A stretch of 63,103 nt of DNA from Nevskia sp. (GCA_019689635.1 JADGHB010000015.1:1-63103), one strand, 5' to 3'; positions 37,069-46,218 are shown, numbered from the stretch's first letter. Numbers and translations are program-made. Notes: generated from the letters alone by a model not told the origin.

Positions 37069-37590
37069 TCAGCCGCCGGTGTCCGCCGCCGCGCTCACCA
37101 GCGTGAGGATGCCGCGCAGCAAAGCCAGCGGTTCGGGCGGACAGCCGGGCACCTGGACATCGACCGGAATGACGCGGGCCACCGGTCCGCGGCTCGCATA
37201 ACTCTCGCCGAAGATGCCGCCGTTACAGCCGCAGTCGCCGGCCGCGATCACCCATTTCGGCTCCGGCATTGCCTCGTAAGTACGCTTGAGAGCGATTTCC
37301 ATGTGGCGGCTGACCGGACCGGTGACCAGCAGCAGGTCGGCGTGTCTCGGGCTGGCGACGAACTTGATGCCCAGCCCTTCGAGATTGTAATAGGGATTGT
37401 TGAGCGCGTGGATCTCCAGCTCGCAGCCGTTGCAGGAGCCGGCGTCCACCTGGCGGATGGCGAGCGCGCGGCCGAAGACGCGCGCGATCTCTTTGCGCAG
37501 CGCCTGGGCCAGTCGCAACGCCGGGTCCGGCGCCGGCGGCGCTTCGCTCACCACGCCGACGCGCCCGATCTGCATCAGAGTCTTCAGCAT
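37069..37590 (-). CDS. hyfI: NuoB/HyfI-like iron-sulfur small subunit
   Basis: A 173-residue electron-transfer subunit homologous to NuoB and HycG/HyfI. Ligands for a proximal [4Fe-4S] cluster (N2 equivalent) are present: Cys53 and Cys56 in GSCNGCELE, Cys120 (or Cys122) in AAGDCGCNGG, and Cys150 in VPGCPP. So the small subunit can still carry an electron even though the large subunit has lost its Ni-Fe ligands. It begins 7 bases after hyfG. No ferredoxin-type HyfA or HyfH gene is present in the cluster, so the way electrons reach this cluster is unclear. Confidence 0.88.
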   Translation of the reverse strand: MLKTLMQIGRVGVVSEAPPAPDPALRLAQALRKEIARVFGRALAIRQVDAGSCNGCELEIHALNNPYYNLEGLGIKFVASPRHADLLLVTGPVSRHMEIALKRTYEAMPEPKWVIAAGDCGCNGGIFGESYASRGPVARVIPVDVQVPGCPPEPLALLRGILTLVSAAADTGG

Positions 37591-37597
37591 GGCGCGC

Positions 37598-39136
37598 TCA
37601 CCGATCGTGTCCGCTGTAGGACAGGTTGAAGGATTTGTTGATCAGCGGGAAGTCGGGGACGATGTTGCCGATCACCGCGTATTCCAGCGCCGGCCAGTTC
37701 TGCCAGGAGGGATCGTGCGGATGGCAGCGCCGGATGCGTCCGTCGGGACCGGCTTCCAGCGCCACCAGCACCGGGCCGCGCCAGCCTTCCACCGCGCCGC
37801 AGCCCGGCCGGTCGGTCGCCGCCGGCGGCAGCTCCGCGCGCACCGCGCCGTCGGGCAGGTGCTCGAGGATGGCGCGGCACAGCCGCAGCGATTCGAAGAG
37901 CTCGTCGAAACGCACCGCCACGCGCGCCGCCACGTCGCCGCCAAGGTGCGTGATCCGGTTCACCGCCAGTCGGTCGTAAGGCGCGCAGGGAAAATCGCAG
38001 CGCAAATCGCGCGTCTGGCCGCTGGCGCGCGCGGCCAGCCCCACCAGGCCCAGGCGCACGGCCAGCTCCGGGCTGATGCGGCCACAGCCGGTGAAGCGGT
38101 CCTGCAAACCGCCGTGGTCGTCGTAGATGGCGCGCAGGCGGCGGGCCTCGTCCTGCAAGGGCAGCAGCTGCGTCCACAGCGTCTGCCACTGCGCCTCGTC
38201 GAGATCGCGCGCCACGCCGCCGGGAACGATGTAGTCGAAGGGATAACGCGCGCCGAAGGCCGCATGGTTGGCGCGCAGCACCTGTTCCTTGAGGCGCGAG
38301 AACTGGGCCAGGCCGAAGGCGAAACCGGCGTCGTTGCCCAGCGCGCCGAGATCGCCGAGGTGGTTGGCGATGCGCTCGCGCTCCACAAGCAGCGCGCGCA
38401 ACCAGAGCGCGCGCGGCGGCGGAGCGACTCTGCACAGACTCTCCAGCGCCATGCAGTAGGCCCAAGCGTAGGCCGCGGCGGAGTCGCCCGAGACGCGCGC
38501 CGCCAGGCGCGCGCCCTCGGTCAGCGACAGCGACTCGAAACGCTTTTCGATGCCCTTGTGCGTGTAGCCGAGCCGCTCCTCCAGCCGCAGCACTTTCTCG
38601 CCCACCACCGAGAAGCGGAAATGTCCCGGCTCGATGATGCCCGCGTGCACCGGACCGACCGGAATTTCGTGCACGCCGTCGCCGGCCACCGCGACGAAAT
38701 CGTAAACCTCGGGCTGCGGTTCACGCGGCGCGGGCGCCGGCGCGTCGCGGCGCAGCGGAAACCAGTCCGCCGGCCAGGCCGCGTGGCGCAGCCAGGGCCG
38801 CGGATCTCCGCCGAGCGCGCGCACCCCGGTGAGATCGGAAGCCGCCCGTTGCATGCGCGCGGCGGCGGGAAACAGATCGGAGAGATCGGGGTACTCCGGC
38901 GCGCTTTCGGCCAGCGCCACACGCGCCACCTGCAAGCCCCGATCGTCGAGGAAGGCGAGATGGAGGCGGAAACCGCCGACGCGGTCGCGTTCGTCACTCG
39001 CCCATAACGCCATCAGCGACGCGCCCTCGGCCCGCCGCCGTTCGCAGAAGGCGCGCAGTTCGCCCGCTTCGAGGTCGGTCAGCCCTGCCGGCACGGCGCC
39101 GGGCAGGGGACTGAAGCGGGCGGCGGAAGAAACCAT
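37598..39136 (-). CDS. hyfG: HyfG/NuoCD-like large subunit lacking the Ni-Fe cysteines
   Basis: A 512-residue protein, with a NuoC-like N-terminal domain (residues about 25-100) fused to a NuoD/hydrogenase large-subunit domain (GPVHAGIIEPGHFRF onward, with GYTHKGIEKRFE). In true group 4 hydrogenases the first Ni ligands are C-x-x-C in a R-I-C-G-I-C-G motif; here it reads RVSGDSA, Ser216 and Ser219. The second pair, D-P-C-x-x-C near the end, is NLSYSGHDR, Ser506 and Gly509. All four ligands are gone, so it cannot hold a Ni-Fe centre. It is thus an Ehr-like or complex-I-like subunit, not a hydrogenase. Confidence 0.9.
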   Translation of the reverse strand: MVSSAARFSPLPGAVPAGLTDLEAGELRAFCERRRAEGASLMALWASDERDRVGGFRLHLAFLDDRGLQVARVALAESAPEYPDLSDLFPAAARMQRAASDLTGVRALGGDPRPWLRHAAWPADWFPLRRDAPAPAPREPQPEVYDFVAVAGDGVHEIPVGPVHAGIIEPGHFRFSVVGEKVLRLEERLGYTHKGIEKRFESLSLTEGARLAARVSGDSAAAYAWAYCMALESLCRVAPPPRALWLRALLVERERIANHLGDLGALGNDAGFAFGLAQFSRLKEQVLRANHAAFGARYPFDYIVPGGVARDLDEAQWQTLWTQLLPLQDEARRLRAIYDDHGGLQDRFTGCGRISPELAVRLGLVGLAARASGQTRDLRCDFPCAPYDRLAVNRITHLGGDVAARVAVRFDELFESLRLCRAILEHLPDGAVRAELPPAATDRPGCGAVEGWRGPVLVALEAGPDGRIRRCHPHDPSWQNWPALEYAVIGNIVPDFPLINKSFNLSYSGHDR

Positions 39137-39142
39137 CGCGTT

Positions 39143-40594
39143 TCACCCGATGAACCGGGCCGCGAGCCGATACCACTCGGCGAGCGGCGGCGGGATGTAC
39201 AGGCCCAGCAGCAGGACCAGCGCCAGGTGCACGAACACCGGCAGCAGCGCGGGCGGATGCGGCAGGCGCGGCAGTCGGCTGTCGCCGAACACCATGCCCT
39301 GCACGCGCAGGAAGATCGCGGCGAAGGCCATGCCCAGCGCCGAGAGCAGGATCGGCGTCGCCCAGGGACTTTGTTTCATCGCCGTGGTCAGGATCAGGAA
39401 TTCGCTGGCGAACACGCCGAACGGCGGCATGCCGAGGATCGCCAGCGAACCGAGCATCAGGCCCCAGCCCAGGCGCGGCGAGCGCAACAGCAGGCCGCTG
39501 ATCTGGTCGATCCACTGGCTGCCGGCTTTCTGCGCGGCGTGGCCGGCGGCGAAGAAAATCGAGGATTTGGTCAGCGAGTGCACGGTCATGTGCAGCAGCG
39601 CGGCGAAGTTCGCCACCGGTCCGCCGAGGCCGAAGGCGAAGGCGGCGAGGCCCATGTGCTCGATCGAGGAGTAGGCGAACAGGCGCTTGATGTCCTTCTG
39701 CCGCCACAGCGAGAAGGCGCCCACCACCACCGACACCAGTCCGAAGCCCATCAGCAAATGCCCGGCGAGCGAGTTGTGCAGCGCGCCTTCCACCAGGACC
39801 TTGCTGCGCACGATGGCGTAGAGCGCCACGTTGAGCAACAGTCCGGACAGCACCGCGGAGATCGGCGTGGGGCCTTCGGCGTGCGCGTCCGGCAGCCAGT
39901 TGTGCACCGGCGCCAGCCCGGCCTTGGTGCCATAGCCCACGAGAAGGAACACGAACGCCAAGCCGAGCACGGTGGGTTCGAGCTGGGATTTGACCTGGTC
40001 GAGATGCGTCCACAGCAGGGCCTGCACGCCCCCGGCGCCCAGCGCCTTCTCCGCCGCGAGGTAGAGGAGGATGGTGCCGAACAGCGCCTGGGCGATCCCC
40101 ACGCCGCACAGGATGAAGTATTTCCACGCCGCTTCCAGGCTTGCGGGCGTGCGGTACAGCGACACCAGCAGCACGGTGGCGAGCGTGGCGCCTTCCATCG
40201 CCACCCACAGGATGCCGAGATTGTTGGTGCACAGCGCCAGCAGCATGGTGAAGACGAACGACTGGTACATGGCGTGATACAGACGCAGGCGTCTTGCGTT
40301 GACGCGGCCGTGCTCGGCCTCGATGCGCATATAGGGGCGCGAGAACAGCGCGGTGGTGAAGCTGACGAAGGCGGTCAGCGCGACCAGAAAGACGTTGAAC
40401 GGATCGACGAAGAACTGCTCGCCGAGCGCGGTGAACGGGCCCGAGCGGATCACGCGCAGCGTGAGCAGCGCGCTGGCCACGAACGTGGCGAGGCTCACCG
40501 CGACGTTGATCTCGCCGGCGCGGCGCCAGGCCCCGAATACCGCCAGCAGCAGGGCGCCGAACAGGGGCAGAACGAGCAGGATCGGGAGTTCCAA
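39143..40594 (-). CDS. hyfF: HyfF-like proton-pumping membrane subunit (NuoL/M/N family)
   Basis: A 483-residue protein with about 13 membrane segments. The residues of the ion channel are kept: Glu134 in LWVAMEGATLAT and Lys224 in GYGTKAGLAPVHNWLPDAHAEGPTP, with the His-bearing LLHMTVHSLTKSSIFF helix. The start is a TTG at 40594 directly after the hyfE stop; AAGGAGG stands about six bases before it, which decides the start. The gene ends 6 bases before hyfG. It would move protons or sodium ions using energy from the peripheral arm. Confidence 0.9.
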   Translation of the reverse strand: MELPILLVLPLFGALLLAVFGAWRRAGEINVAVSLATFVASALLTLRVIRSGPFTALGEQFFVDPFNVFLVALTAFVSFTTALFSRPYMRIEAEHGRVNARRLRLYHAMYQSFVFTMLLALCTNNLGILWVAMEGATLATVLLVSLYRTPASLEAAWKYFILCGVGIAQALFGTILLYLAAEKALGAGGVQALLWTHLDQVKSQLEPTVLGLAFVFLLVGYGTKAGLAPVHNWLPDAHAEGPTPISAVLSGLLLNVALYAIVRSKVLVEGALHNSLAGHLLMGFGLVSVVVGAFSLWRQKDIKRLFAYSSIEHMGLAAFAFGLGGPVANFAALLHMTVHSLTKSSIFFAAGHAAQKAGSQWIDQISGLLLRSPRLGWGLMLGSLAILGMPPFGVFASEFLILTTAMKQSPWATPILLSALGMAFAAIFLRVQGMVFGDSRLPRLPHPPALLPVFVHLALVLLLGLYIPPPLAEWYRLAARFIG

Positions 40595-41260
40595 TCATTC
40601 CTCCTTGAGCGCTTCGAGATGGCGCAGGTCGAGGCTGTCGAACTGTTCGCGGATCTGGAAGAAGAACACGCCGAGGATCAGCACGCCGACCAGCACGTCG
40701 AGCGCAATGCCCAGCTCCACCACCATCGGCATGCCGTAGGTGGCGCTGGTGGCGGCGAAAAACAGGCCGTTCTCCAGCGCCAGGAAACCGACCACCTGCG
40801 ACACCGCCTTGCGCCGCGTGATCATCATCAACAGCGACAGCATCACGACCGCGATGGCGATGCCCAGGGTGCTGCGCGTCAGGGTGGTGGCCAGCTGCGA
40901 GATCGGCTGCGCCAGGGCGAAGGCGAAGATCACCAGCAGCAGGCCGACCAGCAGCGTGGTCGGCACGTTGAGCAGCGGTTCGGCTTCCCAGCGCACATTC
41001 AGCCGCCGCAGCAAGCGATGCAGGATGTAGGGCAACAGCAGCACCTTGAGCGCGAAGGTCAAGGCCGCGGAATAGTAAAGCTCCGCACGGCCGCTGCTAT
41101 ACGCCACGATGGCGGTGGAAGCGGCCAGCACCGCGCCCTGGGTGGCGAACAGGTCGAGCAGGCTGAGGATGCGCCGCTGCGTGAGCATGGCGAAGGACAG
41201 CAGCAGCAGCACCGCGGCGGCGAGATGGATGAACTGGGCGGACCACGGCAGGTGGGTCAT
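40595..41260 (-). CDS. hyfE: HyfE-like membrane subunit (NuoK-related)
   Basis: A 221-residue protein of about seven membrane segments. The first part resembles MnhC/NuoK-type subunits (FIHLAAAVLLLLSFAML), and the C-terminal part holds the NuoK-like Glu in VVGFLALENGLFFAAT and another acidic residue in VVELGIALDVLVGVLILG. The ATG at 41260 is the first good start and lies 2 bases after the hyfC stop. HyfE is special to hydrogenase-4 and Ehr-type complexes and is not found in NADH dehydrogenase proper. Confidence 0.87.
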   Translation of the reverse strand: MTHLPWSAQFIHLAAAVLLLLSFAMLTQRRILSLLDLFATQGAVLAASTAIVAYSSGRAELYYSAALTFALKVLLLPYILHRLLRRLNVRWEAEPLLNVPTTLLVGLLLVIFAFALAQPISQLATTLTRSTLGIAIAVVMLSLLMMITRRKAVSQVVGFLALENGLFFAATSATYGMPMVVELGIALDVLVGVLILGVFFFQIREQFDSLDLRHLEALKEE

Positions 41261-41262
41261 GC

Positions 41263-42207
41263 TCAGCTCCCCAGCAGCAGCCGCACCAAAAGCCCCAGCA
41301 CCGCGAGCAGGAACGCGGTGGCGAGGAACTCCGGCGCGCGGAAGATGCGCATCTTGGCGCTCACCGTCTCCAGCAGCGCGAGGCCGGCTCCGGCGGCGGC
41401 GAACTTGAGCGCGACCACGGGCAGGGCCGCCAGCATCCCGGAGCCTACGCGGTCCGGCAGCCCCCAGGGCAGGAACAGCGCGAAGCCGATGGCGCAATAG
41501 TTGAACAGCTTGAGCGCCGCCGACCACTCGATCAGCGCGAGATGCCGGGCCGAGTATTCCAGCACCATCGCCTCGTGGATCATCGTCAGTTCCAGGTGCG
41601 TCGCCGGGTTGTCCACGGGGATGCGCGCGTTTTCGGCCAGCAACACCATCAGGAACGCCACCGCTGCGAAGGCCAGGCTGGGATAGATCGCCAGCGGATG
41701 GCCAGTGATCGCCGTAGCCATCGCCGGCAGCGCGGTGCCGTGGGCGATCAAGGAGGCGGTGAAGAACACCATCAGCAACGCCGGCTCGGCCAGAAATCCC
41801 ACCAGCATTTCGCGCCGCGCGCCCAGCGAACCGAAGGCGGTGCCGATGTCCATCGCCGCCAGCGCCAGGAACACGCGCGCCACCGCGAACAGTCCGACCA
41901 GCGCGATGGCGTCCGCGGCGGTGGCGAAGGGCAGGTCCGTGCCGAGCAGCGGGATGATGGCCGCGGCGCAGGCCATCGCCCCGAACTGCACGTAGGGCGC
42001 GATGCGGAACAAGGACGAGGCGCGGGTGGCGAGCACCGCGTCCTTGTGGAACAGCTTGCGCAGCACGCGGTACGGCTGCAGCAAGCCCGGGCCGCGGCGG
42101 TTGGCGAGCCAGGCGCGGCACTGGCCGACCCAGGCCATGAACAGCGGTGCGGCCGCGACCGCCAGCGCCACGACAACGATCTGGGCGAGGAGATTCGCGG
42201 CGTTCAC
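41263..42207 (-). CDS. hyfC: HyfC/NuoH-like membrane subunit
   Basis: A 314-residue protein with about eight membrane segments, the one that links the peripheral arm to the membrane arm. The quinone-site region typical of NuoH/HycD is seen in RRGPGLLQPYRVLRKLFHKD, and the charged loop AENARIPVDNPATHLELTMIHEAMVLEYS is in mid-protein. The start is the GTG at 42207, which overlaps the hyfB stop (GTGA). If the complex reduces or oxidises quinone, this subunit would form part of the pocket, as in complex I. Confidence 0.9.
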   Translation of the reverse strand: MNAANLLAQIVVVALAVAAAPLFMAWVGQCRAWLANRRGPGLLQPYRVLRKLFHKDAVLATRASSLFRIAPYVQFGAMACAAAIIPLLGTDLPFATAADAIALVGLFAVARVFLALAAMDIGTAFGSLGARREMLVGFLAEPALLMVFFTASLIAHGTALPAMATAITGHPLAIYPSLAFAAVAFLMVLLAENARIPVDNPATHLELTMIHEAMVLEYSARHLALIEWSAALKLFNYCAIGFALFLPWGLPDRVGSGMLAALPVVALKFAAAGAGLALLETVSAKMRIFRAPEFLATAFLLAVLGLLVRLLLGS

Positions 42208-44234
42208 AGCACGAACACCAGCAGGGCCAGCAGAGTGACGAAGCTGTACAGCAGATAGACCGCGATGCGGCCCTGCTGGAGCTTGCCGACGAGCCGCGCC
42301 GTGGCCTGCGCCGCGGCCGCCGCGGGCAGATACAGCGCGCCCCAGAAGCGGTCTTCCACCGTCACCCGATAGGCCGGACGCGGATCGTCCGGGGCCGGCA
42401 GCTCGCGCTGCATGCGGAAGTACGGCTCGAAGATCTGGCGGATCGGCTGGCCGAAACCTTCCGCGGTGTCCTGCATGCGCGCATTCTGCAGCGGAAAGCC
42501 GCAGTCCCAGGCCGCGGCGCGCCGCACCCGGCCGTGGTACAGCCGGTGGACCAGCCAGGCCGCGCCGAGCGTCACCGCGCCGCCGACCAGGAGAAACAGC
42601 GGCGGGCTGTAGCTCGCGCGCTCGACCGCCACCGGCGCCAGCCGCCACCACGGCGCCAGCGTGCCGAGCCCCGTGCCGAGAAGCTGGCGCACCACGGCGT
42701 CGAGCAACGCGAGCATGGGCACCGGCAACAGGCCCAGCGCGATGCAGCCGGCGGCCAGCCAGCTCAGGCCGATACGCTCCAGCCGCCCGCAGTCATGAGC
42801 CCGCGCCAGCGCCGGCTCGCGCGGCTGGCCGAGAAAGATCACGCCGTAGAACTTGACCATCACGTAGGCGGCGAGCGCGGCGCTCAGCACCAGTGCGGCC
42901 GCGCCCAGCGGCACCAGCATGTTGACGAAGGGTTGCGGCAACTGCGGCGTGAACAGGAAGGCCTGCAGCAGCAGCCACTCCGAGACGAAACCGTTCAGCG
43001 GCGGCAGTCCGGCGATGGCCAAGGTCCCGATCAGCGCCAGCCACGCCACCCACGGCATGCGATGGATCAAGCCGCCGAGCTTGCCGAGGCTGCGTTCGCC
43101 GGTGGCGTGCAGCACCGCGCCCGTGGCCAGGAACAGCAGGCTCTTGAAGAACGCGTGGTTGAGGCAGTGGTACAGCGTGGCGGAGAGCGCCAGCGCCGCC
43201 ATCAGCGGGTGGCCGGACGCGGCGAACAGCAGCACCAGACCCAGGCCGCCGAAGATGATGCCGAGGTTTTCGATCGAGGAATACGCCAAAAGCCGCTTCA
43301 TGTCGGTCTGCACCGCGGCGAAGATCACCCCGAACAAGGCGCCGAACAGGCCCAGGCCGAGCAACGCCAGCCCCCACCACCACTGCGGCTGCGGCAAGAG
43401 GTCGAGGCTCACGCGCAGCAGGCCGTAGACTGCGGTCTTGAGCATCACCCCGCTCATCAGCGCCGACACCGGCGAGGGCGCGGCCGGATGCGCCTCCGGC
43501 AGCCACACGTGCACCGGCACCAGGCCCGCCTTGGCGCCGAAGCCCAGCACCGCGAGACCGAAGGCGACGCTGCTCCACGGCGTCGCCAGGTGCGCCTGGC
43601 GCATCGCGTCGAAGGTGAACTGCCAGCCTCCGCCCTGCAGCACGCCGAAACACAGCAGGATCGAGATCGCCCCGAGGTGGGCGAGCAGCAGATAGAGAAA
43701 GCCGGCACTGCGGATGGCGGCGATTCGATGCTGGGTGGTGACCAGAAAAAACGAGGACAGCGCCATGACTTCCCAGGCCACCATGAACAGATAGGCGTCG
43801 TCGGCCAGCAGCACCATGGCCATGCCGGCGAGGAAGACGTGGTATTGCAGGCACAACAGACCCGGTGCGGTGCCTTCGCCTTTGCGGAAATAGCCCGCCG
43901 CGAACAGCGACACGCCGCCGGCGGCGGCGCCGAGCAGGAACAGGAAGAAGCGCGCCAGCGGATCCAGTCGCAGGTGGAAGGGCAGGTCCGGCAGGCCCAG
44001 CGGCAGAACGAGCGACTGCGCCGGCTCGGCAAGCTCCGCGAGGCTGGCAGCGGCGAGGACGAAGGCGGCCGCGGCGCCTAGCGGAAACAGCCACAGCGCG
44101 GACAGGCGCAGGCTGCGCGGCCGCAACAGGCCGGCGGCGCCGATCGCCAGCCACAGCGGCGGGACCGCCAGCATCGCAGCCGTCGCCACGCTCAATGATC
44201 CGACCACCTGAGGTTTGAAGAAGAACGCTCGCAA
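42204..44234 (-). CDS. hyfB: HyfB-like proton-pumping membrane subunit (NuoL/M family)
   Basis: A 676-residue protein with about 16 membrane segments. The ion-channel residues are kept: Glu155 in MVAWEVMALSSFF and Lys235 in GFGAKAGLVPVHVWLPEAH. HyfB-type additions include the C-terminal soluble part with AAAWDCGFPLQNARMQDTAEGFGQPI, typical of HyfB/HycC. The frame begins at a TTG at 44234; other starts are a GTG at 44207 and an ATG at 44174, and I cannot decide between them. It is the first gene of the cluster, and its promoter region holds the palindrome at 44259-44277. Confidence 0.9.
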   Translation of the reverse strand: MRAFFFKPQVVGSLSVATAAMLAVPPLWLAIGAAGLLRPRSLRLSALWLFPLGAAAAFVLAAASLAELAEPAQSLVLPLGLPDLPFHLRLDPLARFFLFLLGAAAGGVSLFAAGYFRKGEGTAPGLLCLQYHVFLAGMAMVLLADDAYLFMVAWEVMALSSFFLVTTQHRIAAIRSAGFLYLLLAHLGAISILLCFGVLQGGGWQFTFDAMRQAHLATPWSSVAFGLAVLGFGAKAGLVPVHVWLPEAHPAAPSPVSALMSGVMLKTAVYGLLRVSLDLLPQPQWWWGLALLGLGLFGALFGVIFAAVQTDMKRLLAYSSIENLGIIFGGLGLVLLFAASGHPLMAALALSATLYHCLNHAFFKSLLFLATGAVLHATGERSLGKLGGLIHRMPWVAWLALIGTLAIAGLPPLNGFVSEWLLLQAFLFTPQLPQPFVNMLVPLGAAALVLSAALAAYVMVKFYGVIFLGQPREPALARAHDCGRLERIGLSWLAAGCIALGLLPVPMLALLDAVVRQLLGTGLGTLAPWWRLAPVAVERASYSPPLFLLVGGAVTLGAAWLVHRLYHGRVRRAAAWDCGFPLQNARMQDTAEGFGQPIRQIFEPYFRMQRELPAPDDPRPAYRVTVEDRFWGALYLPAAAAAQATARLVGKLQQGRIAVYLLYSFVTLLALLVFVL

Positions 44235-44258
44235 GGCCCGGCGGCCCTTGAGCGTCGT

Positions 44259-44277
44259 ATGTTAATGGTATTAACAT
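44259..44277. promoter_or_regulatory. Perfect palindrome, probable operator between hyfB and the RHH regulator
   Basis: atgttaat (44259-44266), ggt, attaacat (44270-44277). The arms are exact inverted repeats and AT-rich in a GC-rich setting. On the minus strand a TTGCAC box and a TAACAT box at 18-base spacing overlap it, so a bound repressor would block hyfB. The divergent RHH gene starts 35 bases away. Confidence 0.7.
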
Positions 44278-44311
44278 CAGGTGTGCAACCGATGCGAACC
44301 GCAAACCGCTC

Positions 44312-44554
44312 ATGACGCCGGAACACCGCACCGCCCGGCTGACGATCTTGATCGACCCGCGCAAGAAGGCGGTCTTCGAGGAGCTGTGCGCGCGCGAAGA
44401 CCAGACGCCCTCGCAAGTCGTCCGCCAGCTGATCCGCAGCCACATCGAACAGCGCCTGGGTCATCCCTGGAAACCGGGCCGCACCGTGGAGGAGACGCTG
44501 CGCCAGAACTTCGGCTCCGAGCCGCAGCGCAAGCACCCTAAGCGGTCGGCCTAG
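44312..44554 (+). CDS. Ribbon-helix-helix (CopG/Arc-like) DNA-binding protein
   Basis: An 80-residue protein. The ribbon strand is TARLTILIDPRKKAVFEELC, followed by helix-turn-helix residues EDQTPSQVVRQLIRSHIEQRL, the CopG/Arc-type fold. The C-terminal 28 residues are basic and Gln-rich. It diverges from hyfB over a perfect palindrome, so it is the likely regulator of the hyf-like cluster and perhaps of itself. No toxin gene follows, which argues against an antitoxin role. No ribosome site is obvious. Confidence 0.8.
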   Translation: MTPEHRTARLTILIDPRKKAVFEELCAREDQTPSQVVRQLIRSHIEQRLGHPWKPGRTVEETLRQNFGSEPQRKHPKRSA

Positions 44555-44611
44555 CCCTGGCCGGCGCTCTGCTACAGTGGCGCGCACAAGCCGCAGGACG
44601 CGCGCCGCGCC

Positions 44612-45052
44612 ATGGACATTCACGAGATCACCGACGCCGAAGGGCGCGTGAGCGAGCCCGCTTGGCTCGCGCGCGCCGAACCCGTCCACCGCCAGTTGCG
44701 ACCGCAGTTGACGGCCGATTACGCCGCCGAGCTGCTTCGCGTATTCGCGAGCGGCGGGCGCATGGCCGTCGCCGCCGAGGGTGAAACCGTCCTCGGCGTG
44801 GCGGTCTGGCGCTTGCTGGTCAAGACCTCCAGCCGGCGCGAGCTGTACGTGGACGACCTGGTCACCGACGAAGTCTGGCGCGCGCGCGGCGTCGGCCGCG
44901 CCCTGCTCGCCTGGCTGGAAACCCGCGCCCGCGAGCTTGCGTGCGACACGCTGGCGCTCGATTCCGGCACGCAGCGCCAACGCGCGCACCGTTTCTATTT
45001 CCGCGCCGGCTTCTTCGTCACCTCGTTCCATTTCGTCAAGAAACTGGCGTGA
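44612..45052 (+). CDS. GNAT family N-acetyltransferase
   Basis: A 146-residue acetyltransferase. Motif A for acetyl-CoA binding is DDLVTDEVWRARGVGRALLAWLE, and motif B is LDSGTQRQRAHRFYFRAGF. The substrate is not apparent. The stop overlaps the GTG start of the aminotransferase-like gene (GTGA), so they are one operon. Small GNATs of this kind acetylate amines, amino acids or protein N-termini; I make no specific claim. Confidence 0.88.
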   Translation: MDIHEITDAEGRVSEPAWLARAEPVHRQLRPQLTADYAAELLRVFASGGRMAVAAEGETVLGVAVWRLLVKTSSRRELYVDDLVTDEVWRARGVGRALLAWLETRARELACDTLALDSGTQRQRAHRFYFRAGFFVTSFHFVKKLA

Positions 45053-46218
45053 ACGCGCCTTCGTACAAAGCGCATTTCTCGCGCTTCCTCGGCGCGGCGC
45101 CGGAGCGGCTGCACGCCTGCGCGCACAGCCACCATCCCTGGCCGGACGTGAGTTTTGCGGCGCAGACGCAAGCCTGGCTCGACGCCGCGCGCTGGATGGA
45201 CGACAAGTGGGACCACGTCTTCGGCGCACTCCTGCCGCGCGCGCAGGCGCAAGTCGCGCGCCTGCTCGCCCTGCCCGATCCGCGCACGCTGGCATTCGCG
45301 CCGAGCACGCACGAGCTGGTGATGCGGCTTTTCTCCTGCATCGAACGCCGCCCGGCGCGCATCCTCACGACGGACGGCGAGTTCCACAGTTTTGCGCGTC
45401 AGCTACGCCGCTGGGAGGAAGCGGGCCTGGCGACCGCCGAGCGCGTGCCCGTCGAACCGTTCGCGACGTTTGCCGAGCGCTTTGCGGCGGCTGGCGCGCG
45501 CGGCGGTCACGATCTGGTCTATTTCAGTCAGTGCTTCTTCAACAGCGGCTTTTTGCTGACCGACCTCGCGGGCCTGGTGGGCGCGGTGCGCGATCCGGAA
45601 ACGTTCGTCGTCATCGACGGCTATCACGGCTTCATGGCGGTGCCCACGGAGCTGACGACGCTGGCGACGCGCAGCTTCTATCTCGCCGGCGGGTACAAGT
45701 ACGCGATGGCCGGCGAAGGCTGTTGTTTCATGCACTGCCCGGACGGCTATGCCTTGCGGCCGGTCGACACCGGCTGGTTTGCCGGTTTTTCGGCCTTGAG
45801 CCGAGGCGCGGATGCGATCCCCTACGATGCGGGCGGACGGCGCTTCATGGGCGGCACCTACGATCCGGTGGGGCTGTACCGGCTGGTCGCGGTGCTGGAC
45901 TGGCTGGCGGCCGAAGGGCTCGCTCCCGTCACCATCCACGCGCACGTCGAGGCCCTGCAACGCCGGTTCCTCGAAGGTCTGGGAAGCCTCAAGCTCGACG
46001 CGCTCGCGAGCCCGCGGCTGATGCCGCCGCCCGGCCTGCCGCGCGGGAATTTCCTGAGCTTCCGCCATCCGCAGGCAGGCGCGCTGCATGAGCGTCTGGC
46101 GGCGCACAATGTCGTCACCGATTACCGCGAAGACCGCCTGCGCATCGGCTTTGGCCTCTACCACGACGCCGCCGATGTGAACGAGCTGCTGCGACGCTGC
46201 GCCCGTGCACTGAGCTGA
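45049..46218 (+). CDS. Class V aminotransferase-fold PLP enzyme (kynureninase-like)
   Basis: A 389-residue PLP enzyme. The N-terminus has YKAHFSRFLGAAPERLHACAHSHHPWPDV, and the PLP region holds the Asp in FVVIDGYHGF and the Schiff-base Lys in FYLAGGYKYAMAGEGCCF. RFMGGTYDPVGLYRL and the C-terminal DYREDRLRIGFGLYHDAADV resemble kynureninase and related class V enzymes. It starts at a GTG overlapping the GNAT stop. Other genes of tryptophan or NAD breakdown are not nearby, so the substrate is open. Confidence 0.83.
   Translation: MNAPSYKAHFSRFLGAAPERLHACAHSHHPWPDVSFAAQTQAWLDAARWMDDKWDHVFGALLPRAQAQVARLLALPDPRTLAFAPSTHELVMRLFSCIERRPARILTTDGEFHSFARQLRRWEEAGLATAERVPVEPFATFAERFAAAGARGGHDLVYFSQCFFNSGFLLTDLAGLVGAVRDPETFVVIDGYHGFMAVPTELTTLATRSFYLAGGYKYAMAGEGCCFMHCPDGYALRPVDTGWFAGFSALSRGADAIPYDAGGRRFMGGTYDPVGLYRLVAVLDWLAAEGLAPVTIHAHVEALQRRFLEGLGSLKLDALASPRLMPPPGLPRGNFLSFRHPQAGALHERLAAHNVVTDYREDRLRIGFGLYHDAADVNELLRRCARALS

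Noticed and set aside
37598-39136. Calling HyfG a [NiFe]-hydrogenase
   Set aside because: All four Ni-Fe cysteine positions hold Ser or Gly, so a hydrogenase function is not supported.
39227-41500. A 757-codon plus-strand open frame opposite hyfF, hyfE and hyfC
   Set aside because: Gln/His/Arg-rich antisense product across three real genes; no domain.
44312-44554. RHH protein as antitoxin of a toxin-antitoxin pair
   Set aside because: No toxin-like gene follows; the next gene is a GNAT with full metabolic-type motifs 57 bases away. A GNAT toxin is possible but it lacks the usual tight coupling with the RHH gene.
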